Source of the DNA: Bacillus sp. MYb209
GTDB taxonomy: Bacteria > Bacillota > Bacilli > Bacillales > Bacillaceae_G
Assembly: GCF_002975175.1 (NCBI RefSeq)
Contig: NZ_PCNZ01000001.1
Location: forward strand, 326,143-390,142
DNA: 64,000 nt
Direction of reading: 5' to 3'
A program made the translations under genes and the position numbers. Below the pieces are notes generated by a model. It did no database searches. It was not told the DNA's origin and saw only the letters and a list, made by a program, of their open reading frames with translations. Shown in pieces: positions 17,862-27,190 of this stretch. Each line of letters begins with the position of its first letter. Positions within the stretch are counted from its first letter, which is position 1.

Positions 17862-18916
17862 GATTCTCCCCCCCCTCTCTCAATCATAATAGGTACTTTC
17901 ACTTCTATTTGCGTACCTTTATTCGGAAAACTAAGAACTTTTAATGTACCACCAATTTCATGAACTCGCTCTTGCATTGACCTTAAACCGTATGAACCAG
18001 CCTTATTAACCCCAACTTTAAACCCAACACCGTCATCAATAATTTTCAAAATCGCATATTGATCAATTTTACGAAGGCGTACTTCGGTTTTCTTTGCCTT
18101 CGCATGCCGTAAAGTATTAGACAGCGCCTCTTGTACAATACGGAATAAATGATCCTCTACACCTTTTTTTAATTGAATCGGTTCAATTAACCATTCAATT
18201 TTCATATGTTGCTTTCTAGACAGTTCTGTTAATAATTCTTCTATACCCTCTGTTAGTTTCTTACCTTCTAACTGCACTGGGCGTAAATGAAGGAGCAATG
18301 CTCTCATTTCTGATTGTGCATTTACAACCATATTCTCAACAAGCTGCAACTGTTTTTTCGTCGTGTCTGGAATTTCAGCTACTTGTTCATTAATGGCTGA
18401 CATCATCATCGACATTGCAAAAAGCTGCTGACTTACAGAATCATGCAGCTCTCTCGCTAATCGATGCCTTTCTTGAGAAATCGCTTCTTGTCTCATCTCT
18501 TCATTCCAATGGGCTCGTTCATTCGTTACTTTTTGAAATAGCCCAGCTTGCTCCTCTAAGCGACGAGCAAGACCAATTACTTTTCGTTCCACTTCATGAA
18601 ATTCATCGTCCGCAGTAAATGAAACATCACTCGGAAAATTCCCTCGCTCTACTTCAAATAGAAAAGTATTTAATCCTTGTATACGCTGTTCTATATAATA
18701 ACCGATTGCATATCCTACAATTCCTCCGATAAGAAGACTCGTACTCATAATAAACAAGCCAATTGGAACAGAAGCAATGGATTCTTTCCATAGTAAATCA
18801 TAAACTTGTTGCTCGCTTTTCCATACATATACAATTGTACAAATAAGTGCGATACTTACAGAGGACAACATAGAATAACGAATATACATCCACGAAATAT
18901 TCCTTTGTTTTTTCAT
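17858..18916 (-). CDS. liaS: LiaS sensor histidine kinase
   Basis: This 352-residue kinase has two N-terminal membrane spans with a very short outer loop, a HAMP region, a HisKA_3 domain with [15 protein letters not shown] (phospho-His) and HATPase_c with DDGVGF and [12 protein letters not shown]. Intramembrane-sensing kinases of this type respond to cell-wall antibiotics such as bacitracin and are held in check by LiaF. The start shares one base with the liaF stop (TAATG). Confidence 0.92.
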   Translation of the reverse strand: MKKQRNISWMYIRYSMLSSVSIALICTIVYVWKSEQQVYDLLWKESIASVPIGLFIMSTSLLIGGIVGYAIGYYIEQRIQGLNTFLFEVERGNFPSDVSFTADDEFHEVERKVIGLARRLEEQAGLFQKVTNERAHWNEEMRQEAISQERHRLARELHDSVSQQLFAMSMMMSAINEQVAEIPDTTKKQLQLVENMVVNAQSEMRALLLHLRPVQLEGKKLTEGIEELLTELSRKQHMKIEWLIEPIQLKKGVEDHLFRIVQEALSNTLRHAKAKKTEVRLRKIDQYAILKIIDDGVGFKVGVNKAGSYGLRSMQERVHEIGGTLKVLSFPNKGTQIEVKVPIMIERGGGES

Positions 18917-19656
18917 TATACTTTCCTCACTTCCGTATCGCCTACGACAAGCGAAGAAATAATTTTAATACGACGAGGGGCTTCTTTATACTGTTCTGTT
19001 CTAAACGTAACATTACGGTTAAATCCTGTTTCTTCGTGTCCTGGCAGGAGCACTCGCCCAACAATAACAGAATGATTTAAAGACAATTCAATATCATATG
19101 GTACATATAAACGAATATTACCAATGACGCCCCGAATAACAATAACCGTTTCCCCCTCCGGAATCATAGCAGTTGTTAAATCAATCTCGACATCACAAGC
19201 GCCATATTGGACGTTAATATCCTCTAGTTCATAAATATGATCCATCATTCGTACATTACCTACAAACATATTTTTTATATACGGTTCTGTACGATATATT
19301 TGTTTTTCTTCATCTATATATCCCTTTTCTTTAATTTCAACTTTCATTGCTTTTTGCTGATGTCCTTGTTGAATAAGTTGATAACCAATTAAAGCTAAAC
19401 AAGCAAACACAACAAGTACGAATGCTGCTGATGAAAATAAGAAGAATAAGAATACAATACCACCAACAAATAAAAATACATTCCCTCTTACATAACGGTT
19501 CTTCTTTCGATAATGTCTTCCAAACATAATCATAATAAATGCAAATATTAGACCACCTGGTTCAAAATGTCCAAGTAGCATATCAAGAAAAAGACCGAAT
19601 CCAAATATGATGAGGAGCATCCCCATTAATTGTGTTTTTGAAAAGTGCTTCTTCAT
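18916..19656 (-). CDS. liaF: LiaF, negative regulator of LiaSR
   Basis: This 246-residue protein has about four N-terminal membrane spans and a C-terminal beta-rich cytoplasmic domain, the usual LiaF layout. ATG 19656 has a long G-run ribosome binding site 7 nt upstream; the in-frame start at 19680 precedes that site. It restrains LiaS in unstressed cells. Confidence 0.88.
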   Translation of the reverse strand: MKKHFSKTQLMGMLLIIFGFGLFLDMLLGHFEPGGLIFAFIMIMFGRHYRKKNRYVRGNVFLFVGGIVFLFFLFSSAAFVLVVFACLALIGYQLIQQGHQQKAMKVEIKEKGYIDEEKQIYRTEPYIKNMFVGNVRMMDHIYELEDINVQYGACDVEIDLTTAMIPEGETVIVIRGVIGNIRLYVPYDIELSLNHSVIVGRVLLPGHEETGFNRNVTFRTEQYKEAPRRIKIISSLVVGDTEVRKV

Positions 19657-19763
19657 TTCAGCTCCCCCCCTCTTTGTCACCTATACATAGAAGAAAAGGC
19701 ATTGCTTTCCAACACCTTTTCTTCTATCACTATATCATAAGCCAGTTTTATTATATACTACAA

Positions 19764-20426
19764 TTATTTTGTTACTTCTTTCGTTAACGATACTTCATTT
19801 TTCTCTTTCATTTCACGCTCTAGTTTTGCAATTTTCATATCAAATGTATCACGCTCATGCTCTTCATTTATACGAAGCTCTATGTCACGAATGTGATCTT
19901 CAATTTCTTCGAATCGTAAGAACGGATTATTTTCATCCATTTTATGCATAGCAGTATTCATACGGCGGTTTGCATGCGCCATATTTTCACGTGCCATTAA
20001 TTCCATACGCTTTGCGTTCATTTCTTTTAATTTATTTTTCATTTCTGAAAGCCGACGCTCTAACTCATCAATTTGCTCTACAACACCAGCATACATTTCT
20101 TCTAAGCGAGTTACTTGCCCTTCATAATACGCTACTTCTTCTAATGCACGTTCATGCAATTGCAATTCGCCTGCTTCTTGTGCGATGATAGCTTGCTTTG
20201 ATCTTTTATTAATGAAATAACGTGCTTGCTCAAGCTCACGAGCGAAGTTAGATTTTAATGTTTTATGACGCTGAATTAACTTCTCAATTTTTGTTATTTC
20301 ACGCTCACTATCGCGTAAATATTGGTTTAACATAGCAATTGGATTTTTTCTTTCTTTCTCATCTAACACATTATGAAAATCAGCTAAAATTGCATCGCGT
20401 ACACGTCCGAATAAAGATTGTTTCAT
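19764..20426 (-). CDS. liaH: LiaH, PspA/IM30-family phage-shock protein
   Basis: This 220-residue protein is almost wholly helical and coiled-coil, with the PspA start SLFGRVRDAILADFHNVLDEKE. Family members form large rings that bind and protect a damaged membrane. It lies between liaI and liaF, so it should be strongly induced with them. Confidence 0.92.
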   Translation of the reverse strand: MKQSLFGRVRDAILADFHNVLDEKERKNPIAMLNQYLRDSEREITKIEKLIQRHKTLKSNFARELEQARYFINKRSKQAIIAQEAGELQLHERALEEVAYYEGQVTRLEEMYAGVVEQIDELERRLSEMKNKLKEMNAKRMELMARENMAHANRRMNTAMHKMDENNPFLRFEEIEDHIRDIELRINEEHERDTFDMKIAKLEREMKEKNEVSLTKEVTK

Positions 20427-20470
20427 TATAATCTTCCTCTCTTCTACTTTATAATTTGATTTATTTTATA

Positions 20471-20827
20471 TTAGTTTTTCATTAACTTGTTCCACTCATC
20501 TTCAAAGTTGCTATATGGTTTAGAACTTTCTGGAGCAGAATCAACAACTACATTTTTTCCTTTTTTCCACTCACGGTATCCGTAGTATAAAACTACTAAT
20601 GCTGCGATACCGATTAATGCTGGGGAATGAGAAAGTGCAATGGACAAGCCGATCAAACCAACAATACCCCAAGCTAACTTTCCAAAAAATGATTTAGCTC
20701 GCACAAATGATTTATAGCTCCAGTACACAACTCCTGCTCCGATTGCGAATCCTATAATACCAGCAAGACTACCAAGAGCAATTAAAGCCAAAATACCGGC
20801 CGCGATAAACGCTAGAAATTGTTTCAT
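20471..20827 (-). CDS. liaI: LiaI-like membrane anchor protein
   Basis: This 118-residue protein is hydrophobic with about three membrane spans and a charged C-terminal tail. As first gene of the operon before liaH it matches LiaI, the small protein that recruits LiaH to the membrane. GGGAGG precedes ATG 20827. Sequence similarity to B. subtilis LiaI cannot be measured here; the name rests mainly on position and topology. Confidence 0.72.
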   Translation of the reverse strand: MKQFLAFIAAGILALIALGSLAGIIGFAIGAGVVYWSYKSFVRAKSFFGKLAWGIVGLIGLSIALSHSPALIGIAALVVLYYGYREWKKGKNVVVDSAPESSKPYSNFEDEWNKLMKN

Positions 20828-21137
20828 CTTGTGCTTGCCTCCCTTCGATTTGATACTCTTATCTTAACTATTTTTTCATTTTTTCATAACGAGCTTAAGA
20901 ACTGTTTTCAACTCAGACTTAAGACTGAGTTGAATTCAGCCTCTCTCAAAACGAACATGCATTCGATGTGTATAGATACAGAAAAATTCTTATTCAATAA
21001 CGGGTGATAATCTCAACTTGCGCGTCCAAAAAATTAGCAATACGTACAAACGTTTATTAAATTACATTAAAAATATTATTAAGAAAATTATGTTAAAATA
21101 CATCAGAAGGCTATATTTAAATTAAAGGGGATATATC
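20828..21137. other. Intergenic region between liaI and the GNAT gene
   Basis: It holds the candidate lia operator at 20910-20931 and must hold two divergent promoters. Nothing else is evident. Confidence 0.4.
20910..20931. promoter_or_regulatory. Candidate LiaR operator
   Basis: A 22-bp inverted repeat, AACTCAG-N-CTTAAG-N-CTGAGTT, is perfect except for two A:A positions. It is centred about 93 bp upstream of the liaI start. LiaR binding is inferred from position. Confidence 0.5.
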
Positions 21138-21560
21138 ATGAATTTACACATTACGAAAGAAATCAATACCACCGCTAAAAACTATATAAACAATCAGCTT
21201 TATGAATATAATTTAAAGCACTTTCCATCTGATTTAAGAGACAGATACTTAGAGATTCATTTATTTCTTAAAGATGAAAATAGTAAGATACGCGGGGGAA
21301 TATTAGGTGAAGTCTGTTGGAATTGGTTAGAGATTCACTCTTTTATCATCGATGAAGATATACGTGCATTAGGGTATGGAACTAAACTGTTATTAGAAGT
21401 AGAAAAAATTGCTTTAGAAAGAAATTGTGATTTTATAAAAGTTGACACTTTAAGCTTTCAAGCATTAGATTTCTATAAAAAATACGGTTATAAAGAGTAT
21501 GGTATCCTCGATAACGTAGGAAGAGATTATAAGCACTACTATTTGAAAAAGGATTTATAA
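21138..21560 (+). CDS. GNAT-family N-acetyltransferase
   Basis: This 140-residue protein has acetyl-CoA motif A at RALGYGTKLL and the C-terminal FYKKYGYKEYG typical of GNAT enzymes. The acceptor is unknown. AAAGGGGAT precedes ATG 21138. It is monocistronic. Confidence 0.85.
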   Translation: MNLHITKEINTTAKNYINNQLYEYNLKHFPSDLRDRYLEIHLFLKDENSKIRGGILGEVCWNWLEIHSFIIDEDIRALGYGTKLLLEVEKIALERNCDFIKVDTLSFQALDFYKKYGYKEYGILDNVGRDYKHYYLKKDL

Positions 21561-21565
21561 ATAAT

Positions 21566-21600
21566 AAAAAACGCTCAGAGAATGTTCTCCGAGCGTTTTC
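21566..21600. terminator. Bidirectional terminator between GNAT and NhaC-family genes
   Basis: An AAAACGCTC..GAGAA stem pairs with TTCTCcGAGCGTTTT, with T-runs on both strands. Confidence 0.75.
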
Positions 21601-21628
21601 AACTGCTAATAATAAATGTCTCTTTATT

Positions 21629-22945
21629 TTATGCAGTTTTATGATACTCTTTTTTTTCCGCCACTTTAGAAAACCTCGGGAAACCAATTAATATAGAAAT
21701 GATTCCACATACTCCAACTAAAATTGGATAAAATGCATATGGTAACAATTCGACCGGAGATAACGCAGCAAATCCTGCCGCTGTTAACATTTGAGCACCA
21801 TATGGGATTAACCCTTGTATACAGCAAGAGAAAAGATCCAGTACACTCGCTGATTTACGGGGATCAATTTCATACTGATCCGCAATATTTTTCGCAAGCG
21901 GACCTGTAAAAATGATAGAGATTGTATTATTTGCTGTACACATATTCGTCATACTCACTAAGCCAGCAATACCAAACTCCGCTCCTTTTTTCGAACGAAT
22001 ATTACGTGTTAAAAGATTCATTAAATATTGAATGCCGCCATTATACTGGATAAGTTCAACCATACCACCGATTAAAATGGCAAGTAACACTAACTCCATC
22101 ATACCGCCCATTCCAGTCGTTACACTTTTAAAGAAACTCTCTAACGTATAACTTCCATCTATAAGACCGATAACACCAGATAGTACAGTTCCACCAGTTA
22201 ATACAATGAGTACATTCCAGCCAAGTAGCGCTGTAACAAGTACACCTGCATATGGTAAAATCTTCACCCAATCAAACGTATGAGCTTTAATTTCTGTATC
22301 ATTTCCTAAAGTAATCATTACTAATAGTACAATTGTAATGACTGCAGCTGGCAATACAATTAAAAAATTCGTTTTAAACTTATCTTTCATTTCTGTTCCT
22401 TGCGAACGAACAGCAGCAATTGTCGTATCAGAAATAAATGATAAATTATCGCCAAACATCGCTCCGCCCACAACAGTAGCCATCGTAAGCGCAATTGAGA
22501 TATCAGTTTGCCCACTAATACCTACAGCAATCGGTGCTAATGCAGCAATTGTTCCCATTGAAGTTCCCATCGCTAATGAAATAAATGCCCCTATAACAAA
22601 AATTCCAGCAACGATAAATCCTTGGGGTAAAATAGATAACGCTAAGTTAACAGTGGAATCGACTCCGCCCATCCCTTTTGCTGTTTCAGAAAACGCCCCT
22701 GCAAGTACAAAAATCAGAACCATGATCATAATATCAGGGTTTCCTGCACCTTTAGCAAATCGTTCTACTTTCACATTAAAGCTTTCTTTACGATTCATCA
22801 CTAAAGCGATTCCTACAGCAATTGAAATCGCTACAAGTATCGGCAATTTATAGAAATCACCTGTAATAATCCCAGAACCAATAAATAGCGCCAAAAATAT
22901 TCCAAGTGGTAATAAAGCTAAACCATTTCCTCTCGTTTCTTTCAA
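21629..22945 (-). CDS. NhaC-family transporter, probably methionine (MetT-like)
   Basis: This 438-residue protein has about eleven membrane spans and NhaC-family features (GTSMGTIAALAPIAVGIS, GGAMFGDNLSFISDTTIAA). By family it would be called a Na+/H+ antiporter. It sits directly behind a SAM-I riboswitch, and S-box-controlled NhaC-like proteins have been predicted as methionine transporters (MetT). I therefore favour methionine uptake. A sodium/proton antiporter or malate/lactate-type exchanger remains possible. Confidence 0.82.
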   Translation of the reverse strand: MKETRGNGLALLPLGIFLALFIGSGIITGDFYKLPILVAISIAVGIALVMNRKESFNVKVERFAKGAGNPDIMIMVLIFVLAGAFSETAKGMGGVDSTVNLALSILPQGFIVAGIFVIGAFISLAMGTSMGTIAALAPIAVGISGQTDISIALTMATVVGGAMFGDNLSFISDTTIAAVRSQGTEMKDKFKTNFLIVLPAAVITIVLLVMITLGNDTEIKAHTFDWVKILPYAGVLVTALLGWNVLIVLTGGTVLSGVIGLIDGSYTLESFFKSVTTGMGGMMELVLLAILIGGMVELIQYNGGIQYLMNLLTRNIRSKKGAEFGIAGLVSMTNMCTANNTISIIFTGPLAKNIADQYEIDPRKSASVLDLFSCCIQGLIPYGAQMLTAAGFAALSPVELLPYAFYPILVGVCGIISILIGFPRFSKVAEKKEYHKTA

Positions 22946-22988
22946 AGTATCATCTCTCCCTAGTTTTCAACCTTTTCTAATAAACAAC

Positions 22989-23146
22989 AAAAGACCTCTT
23001 CCAATGAGAAGAGGTCTTATACATCTATAAGAAACGCTCTTCTCATCTTTCAAGCACATGCTTGCTGGATTTGGCACAGCACTCTGAAATCGAGTCCGCT
23101 GCCGAGGCATCGTAGGGCCAGTCCCTCCGCCTCTCTTTATAAGAAG
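22989..23146 (-). promoter_or_regulatory. SAM-I riboswitch (S-box) of the NhaC-family gene
   Basis: On the minus strand the aptamer reads CTTATAAAGAG, GGCGGAGGGACTGGCCC, CGATGCCTCGGCAGC and a closing P1 (CTTCTTAT / ATGAGAAG; 23039-23146). It is followed by a terminator stem (AAGACCTCTTC / GAAGAGGTCTT) and U-run at 22989-23018. SAM binding should end transcription early, so the transporter is made when methionine/SAM is low. Confidence 0.95.
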
Positions 23147-23183
23147 GTTTCATATTTAATTTTTAATAATAATTTCTTTCCTA

Positions 23184-23212
23184 ACTTTACTCGCTTACAA
23201 AACAAAAGTCAA
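23184..23212 (-). promoter_or_regulatory. Sigma-A promoter of the S-box transporter gene
   Basis: TTGACT and TAAAGT are separated by 17 bp on the minus strand, 38 bp before the aptamer. Confidence 0.7.
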
Positions 23213-23214
23213 TT

Positions 23215-23251
23215 ATTTTTTGTATAGTTTTTTTTGGTAATTATACAAAAA
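23215..23251. repeat. AT-rich inverted repeat
   Basis: TTTTTGTATA and TATACAAAAA flank a 16-bp spacer directly upstream of the -35 element at 23207. It could end the DUF402 transcript or be an operator. Confidence 0.5.
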
Positions 23252-23265
23252 GGTGAATAAACCAA

Positions 23266-23784
23266 TCATTTTAACTTTTTAATTTCTTTATCCAATATTG
23301 AGATCCAATAAAATTTTCTATTTTTTATAGTCGCTATAATCCATTTTGTTGTATTCCATGCTAACTCATATTCTTCCTTTGTAACATCACCAATTTTATA
23401 AGCATCCTCTAACTCGTCTTCATCCAATACATAGATTTCACCGTTCGGTAACAATACTACATCTAAGTATAAATCATCAAAATAAGGTAAACCACGATCG
23501 TCTATTTTAAATTCTTTCGTCACATCGATATAATATTGCACTAATTGTTTTTGATTGTCTAACATAGCTGTAATTGCAAAGTTTTTCCCGTTTATAAAAT
23601 ATTGCATCCATGTATACCCATCACCTGCAATGCAAAGCTCTTTACTATTGTATTCTTTATAACTAGGCTCTCTCACCTTTTTTATATCCAATATTCCTAA
23701 CATACCTGCTTCAGCTTGTTTTACTGTGTATGTCTTCTCTAGTAATCGCTTCCACGTAGAACCATCACCGTACTTACGTTTCAT
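23266..23784 (-). CDS. DUF402-family protein
   Basis: This 172-residue protein has the DUF402 (FomD/YgaC-like) signature of aromatic and acidic residues: GDGYTWMQYF, YYIDVTKEF, YFDDLYLDVVLLPNGE and VLDEDELEDA. Some relatives hydrolyse nucleotides with divalent metal. ATG 23784 follows AGAGGAGAG; an in-frame upstream TTG would place the start inside the gltP terminator. It is downstream of gltP on the same strand. Confidence 0.8.
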   Translation of the reverse strand: MKRKYGDGSTWKRLLEKTYTVKQAEAGMLGILDIKKVREPSYKEYNSKELCIAGDGYTWMQYFINGKNFAITAMLDNQKQLVQYYIDVTKEFKIDDRGLPYFDDLYLDVVLLPNGEIYVLDEDELEDAYKIGDVTKEEYELAWNTTKWIIATIKNRKFYWISILDKEIKKLK

Positions 23785-23810
23785 AACTTTCTCTCCTCTT
23801 CTACATACAG

Positions 23811-23841
23811 AAAAGCTCTCACATAATATGTGAGAGCTTTT
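23811..23841 (-). terminator. Terminator of gltP
   Basis: A 14-bp stem (AAAAGCTCTCACAT / ATGTGAGAGCTTTT) has a 3-nt loop. Confidence 0.85.
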
Positions 23842-23851
23842 CAAATCATAA

Positions 23852-25126
23852 TTAAGCCGCTTGACCCTTTTCAGATATCTCTTTTAAATAGGCTTGTCCT
23901 TTTTCAGCGTCATATTGACCTTCCCACTTAGACATAACTACAGCCGCTAAAGAGTTACCTACAACGTTAACTGCTGTACGAGCCATATCTAGAATACGGT
24001 CAATACCTGCGATAAACGCTAAGCCTTCTGCCGGGATACCTACTGTACCAAGTGTTGCTAATAATACAACGAATGATACGCCTGGTACACCCGCGATACC
24101 TTTTGATGTAACCATTAATACAAGTAATAATGTAATTTGTTCTGTAATGGATAATTCAATACCGTACATTTGTGCTAAGAAAATTGCTGCAATTGCTTGA
24201 TATAAAGTTGATCCATCTAAGTTAAATGAATAACCTGTCGGAATAACGAAAGATGTAATTGCTTTCGGACAACCGAATTTCTCCATTTTCTCCATAATTT
24301 TCGGTAAAACTGTTTCTGAACTCGCAGTAGAATACGCAAGAATAAGCTCGTCTTTTAAAATTTTAAAGAATTGGAAAATGTTAATACCGAATATTTTCGC
24401 TGTAAGTCCTAATACAACTACAACGAAGAAGATCATTGCTCCGTATACTACAATGAGTAATTTCCCTAATGGAATTAATGAAGATAAACCGAATGTAGAA
24501 ACTGTTACACCAATTAATGCGAATACACCAAACGGTGCAAATTTCATAACTTGGTTAGTCACGTAAAACATCGCATCTGCTACACCTTGGAAAAATTGAA
24601 GAACCGGTCTTCCTCTTTCACCAATCGCCGCAACTCCTAAACCAAATAGTACAGAGAAGAAGATAATAGCAAGCATATCGCCTTCAGCTAATGATTTCAT
24701 AATATTCGTTGGAACGATATTCACAAATGTATCTGCAAACGAATGACTTTGTACTTGAGCCGTTGTTTCTGCATATTTAGAAATATCAGTCTTCGTCAAT
24801 TGATCCATATTCACGCCTTTTCCTGGTTGGAAAATGTTCGCTATTAATAGACCAACAACAATTGCAAGTGTTGTAATAATTTCAAAGTAAAGAATTGTTT
24901 TTCCGCCTAGTCGGCCTAACTTCTTAACATCGCCAACACCAGCAACACCAACAACGATACTTGCTACAACAATCGGTACAACGATCATTTTAATTAATCG
25001 GATGAAAATATCACCAATTGGTTGTAAGTACTTCACCACTTCCGGATTGCCAAAGAAAATCGCCCCAACTGCAATACCAAGCGCAAGTCCTATTAAAATT
25101 TGCCATGCAAGTCCTATTCTTTTCAT
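23852..25126 (-). CDS. gltP: Glutamate/dicarboxylate:cation symporter (DAACS family)
   Basis: This 424-residue protein has the DAACS fold: eight membrane spans with two re-entrant loops, the serine-rich motif AYSTASSETVLPKIM and GYSFNLDGSTLYQAIAA. It takes up glutamate or aspartate with protons or sodium; C4-dicarboxylates are possible. GltP and GltT cannot be told apart from sequence alone. It has its own terminator. Confidence 0.9.
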   Translation of the reverse strand: MKRIGLAWQILIGLALGIAVGAIFFGNPEVVKYLQPIGDIFIRLIKMIVVPIVVASIVVGVAGVGDVKKLGRLGGKTILYFEIITTLAIVVGLLIANIFQPGKGVNMDQLTKTDISKYAETTAQVQSHSFADTFVNIVPTNIMKSLAEGDMLAIIFFSVLFGLGVAAIGERGRPVLQFFQGVADAMFYVTNQVMKFAPFGVFALIGVTVSTFGLSSLIPLGKLLIVVYGAMIFFVVVVLGLTAKIFGINIFQFFKILKDELILAYSTASSETVLPKIMEKMEKFGCPKAITSFVIPTGYSFNLDGSTLYQAIAAIFLAQMYGIELSITEQITLLLVLMVTSKGIAGVPGVSFVVLLATLGTVGIPAEGLAFIAGIDRILDMARTAVNVVGNSLAAVVMSKWEGQYDAEKGQAYLKEISEKGQAA

Positions 25127-25620
25127 ACTTTTTGTAACCCCCTCTTCGATGTGTCACTCTATCTCTCATTCTATCTCTATAAAACATGAAATTAAGAGTA
25201 TTACATATTATTCGACAATTCACTACATTTTGTCCCTGTTAAAAATCATAAATCAAAATTTAAAATCTGACAACAAAATAAGTTTGCCCGAATACAAATA
25301 ATTTTCTTGACAAAAACAAAGCCCATGTCAGAAAACCTCACATGAGAACGATTCCTCACTAGTGATTTAAAGGTTTTCAAAGTAATGTTTCACCATGGAA
25401 AACTCCATCATTTCCCATGACTTTTTTAGAAAAAATAGAAATTGATACCTTTTTCTATACATTCAAGAATTTTAACTTTATGACAAACACTACGAAAAGA
25501 TACTAAATTCCGACAAAACTTAGCAAATTTATAAAGTTTTCTTTACATTATGATTACAACGATAGACACCCTTCTTCTTCTTATGATATATACATTCATA
25601 GGGAAAGGAGCAAGACAACA
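25127..25620. other. Divergent intergenic region gltP / M23 gene
   Basis: This is 494 bp of AT-rich DNA without a supported gene. TTGACA at 25307 lacks a good -10. An ATGGA/TCCAT hairpin near 25395 is weak. No riboswitch is seen. Confidence 0.4.
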
Positions 25621-26895
25621 ATGAAAAAGAAATTTGCAGCATTTAGTGTTTTAGCAGCTGGAACGATTTTCGTTTCCCCGTTACTTTCACCCGTATACGC
25701 TGAAACGAATGAAAATAAATTATCTAATATTCAATCCGAATTAGAAGGCAAACAAAATGACTTACAAAATAAATCAGCTGAGAAAGAACAAATAGAAAAA
25801 GAAATCCAGGAATTACAAAAGAAAATCGACGAATTAACTACTTCTATTAATAAAAACGAAGCTGAATTAAACGATACAAAAAAAGAAATTAGCAACACAC
25901 AGCAAACAATTGCTGAAAAAAAGAAACATATCGAGCAATTACAAACAAACATAGATACACGTCAAGAGGTTATTAAACAACGGCTACAATCTATGCAAGA
26001 GAAGCCTCGTACGAGTATCATTACAGAAGTAATAACAAGCTCTGCAAATATTGCCGATCTTGTTGATAATATGTACTCCGTAAGTTTAATTTTAAATAAC
26101 GATACAGATATTGTGAAAAAGCAAACAAGTGATCAAAATGCCGTGACGACAGAAAAAGAAGCTGTTGAGAAAAAAGAGCAACAATTGAAAGAATCTGAAC
26201 AAAAATTAGAACAAAAACAACAAGAGTTACAAAGTAATCAACAACAGCAACAAACTCTTATTAAAGATCTACATACGAAAGTATCAAAAGTAGATTCCGA
26301 GATTGAAGGATTAGAAGAGTCACAAGGTATTTTAGAAAACCAGCGTCAAGCTGTTCAAAAAGCAATTGAAGAAGAAAAACGTGCGGAAGAAGCTCGGAAA
26401 GCTGAAGAGGCACGCAAGGCTGAGGAAGCAAAAAAACAAGCCGCCGCTTCTGCTAAAGAAAGCACACAATCCACACCAACACCGCAAGATACGAACAAAG
26501 GTGGATTTATTAAGCCAGCCGCTGGATCAAAAACTTCTGGATTCGGCGCACGTTCTTTAGATAACCATAAAGGAATCGATATCGCAGCTTCGGGAACAGT
26601 TCCAATTATTGCCGCTGCAGATGGCGTTGTTATCCGTTCAGAATTATCCTCTAGTTACGGAAACGTTGTTTACTTATCTCACCGTGTTAACGGAAAAACA
26701 TATACGACAGTGTATGCACATATGAATAGCCGCTCTGTATCCAATGGACAAACTGTAAAACAAGGCGATCAACTTGGCTTTATGGGAAATACCGGTCAAT
26801 CTTACGGACAACATTTACACTTCGAACTTCATATTGGGGAATGGAATGTTGGTAAGACAAACGCAGTTGATCCGTCTCCTCATATCGGATTATAA
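25621..26895 (+). CDS. Secreted M23 peptidase with coiled coil (NlpD/EnvC-like)
   Basis: This 424-residue protein has a signal peptide ending near VYA-ETNE, a long coiled coil (about 30-270, rich in K, E, Q), a linker rich in Ala/Glu and Ser/Thr/Pro, and a C-terminal M23 domain. The zinc motif is complete: His and Asp in HKGIDIA and the final HxH in GQHLHFELH. It is probably an active peptidoglycan endopeptidase. GGAAAGGAG precedes ATG 25621. Confidence 0.9.
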   Translation: MKKKFAAFSVLAAGTIFVSPLLSPVYAETNENKLSNIQSELEGKQNDLQNKSAEKEQIEKEIQELQKKIDELTTSINKNEAELNDTKKEISNTQQTIAEKKKHIEQLQTNIDTRQEVIKQRLQSMQEKPRTSIITEVITSSANIADLVDNMYSVSLILNNDTDIVKKQTSDQNAVTTEKEAVEKKEQQLKESEQKLEQKQQELQSNQQQQQTLIKDLHTKVSKVDSEIEGLEESQGILENQRQAVQKAIEEEKRAEEARKAEEARKAEEAKKQAAASAKESTQSTPTPQDTNKGGFIKPAAGSKTSGFGARSLDNHKGIDIAASGTVPIIAAADGVVIRSELSSSYGNVVYLSHRVNGKTYTTVYAHMNSRSVSNGQTVKQGDQLGFMGNTGQSYGQHLHFELHIGEWNVGKTNAVDPSPHIGL

Positions 26896-26924
26896 AAAAA
26901 CTCGGTGCATACCGAGTTTTTTTT
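26896..26924 (+). terminator. Terminator after the M23 gene
   Basis: The stem AAAACTCGGT / ACCGAGTTTT is followed by TTTT. Confidence 0.9.
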
Positions 26925-26940
26925 ACTACTTCACACTTTT

Positions 26941-26974
26941 TAGGCATTTTACATAAACTACAACTAAATGCCTA
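26941..26974. repeat. Inverted repeat before a small membrane gene
   Basis: TAGGCATTT and AAATGCCTA, 9 bp each and perfect, flank a 16-bp spacer. They end about 20 bp before ATG 26995 and overlap a possible promoter (TTACAT, 18 bp, TATATT). Confidence 0.55.
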
Positions 26975-26994
26975 TATTTTGCGGGGTGATAAAT

Positions 26995-27156
26995 ATGAAT
27001 ACACAATTACAAGAAGAAATAGAAGAAGCTAGAGAAACATACATCGGCCGGTTATTTACATTCGGGGGCTCAGCGTTATTTTTAATTGGATCATTTATCG
27101 CAGTTGTCACAGCTTATAAAGCATATAATCGCTTATTAAATACTTCTACAACATAA
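26995..27156 (+). CDS. Small single-span membrane protein
   Basis: This protein has 53 residues: an acidic N-terminus (QLQEEIEEARETY), then one hydrophobic helix. GGGGTGAT precedes ATG 26995. No family is recognised. It is followed by its own terminator. Confidence 0.65.
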   Translation: MNTQLQEEIEEARETYIGRLFTFGGSALFLIGSFIAVVTAYKAYNRLLNTSTT

Positions 27157-27190
27157 TAAAAAGATGGAGAAATCTCCGTCTTTTTATTAT
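27152..27190. terminator. Bidirectional terminator
   Basis: AAAAAGATGGAGA / TCTCCGTCTTTTT, with one G:U pair, flanked by ATAATAA and TTATTAT. It serves the small membrane gene and the convergent NSS transporter gene. Confidence 0.8.

Noticed and set aside
22338-22853. 171-codon frame antisense to the NhaC-family gene
   Set aside because: Same cause; the sense strand has family motifs and a riboswitch.
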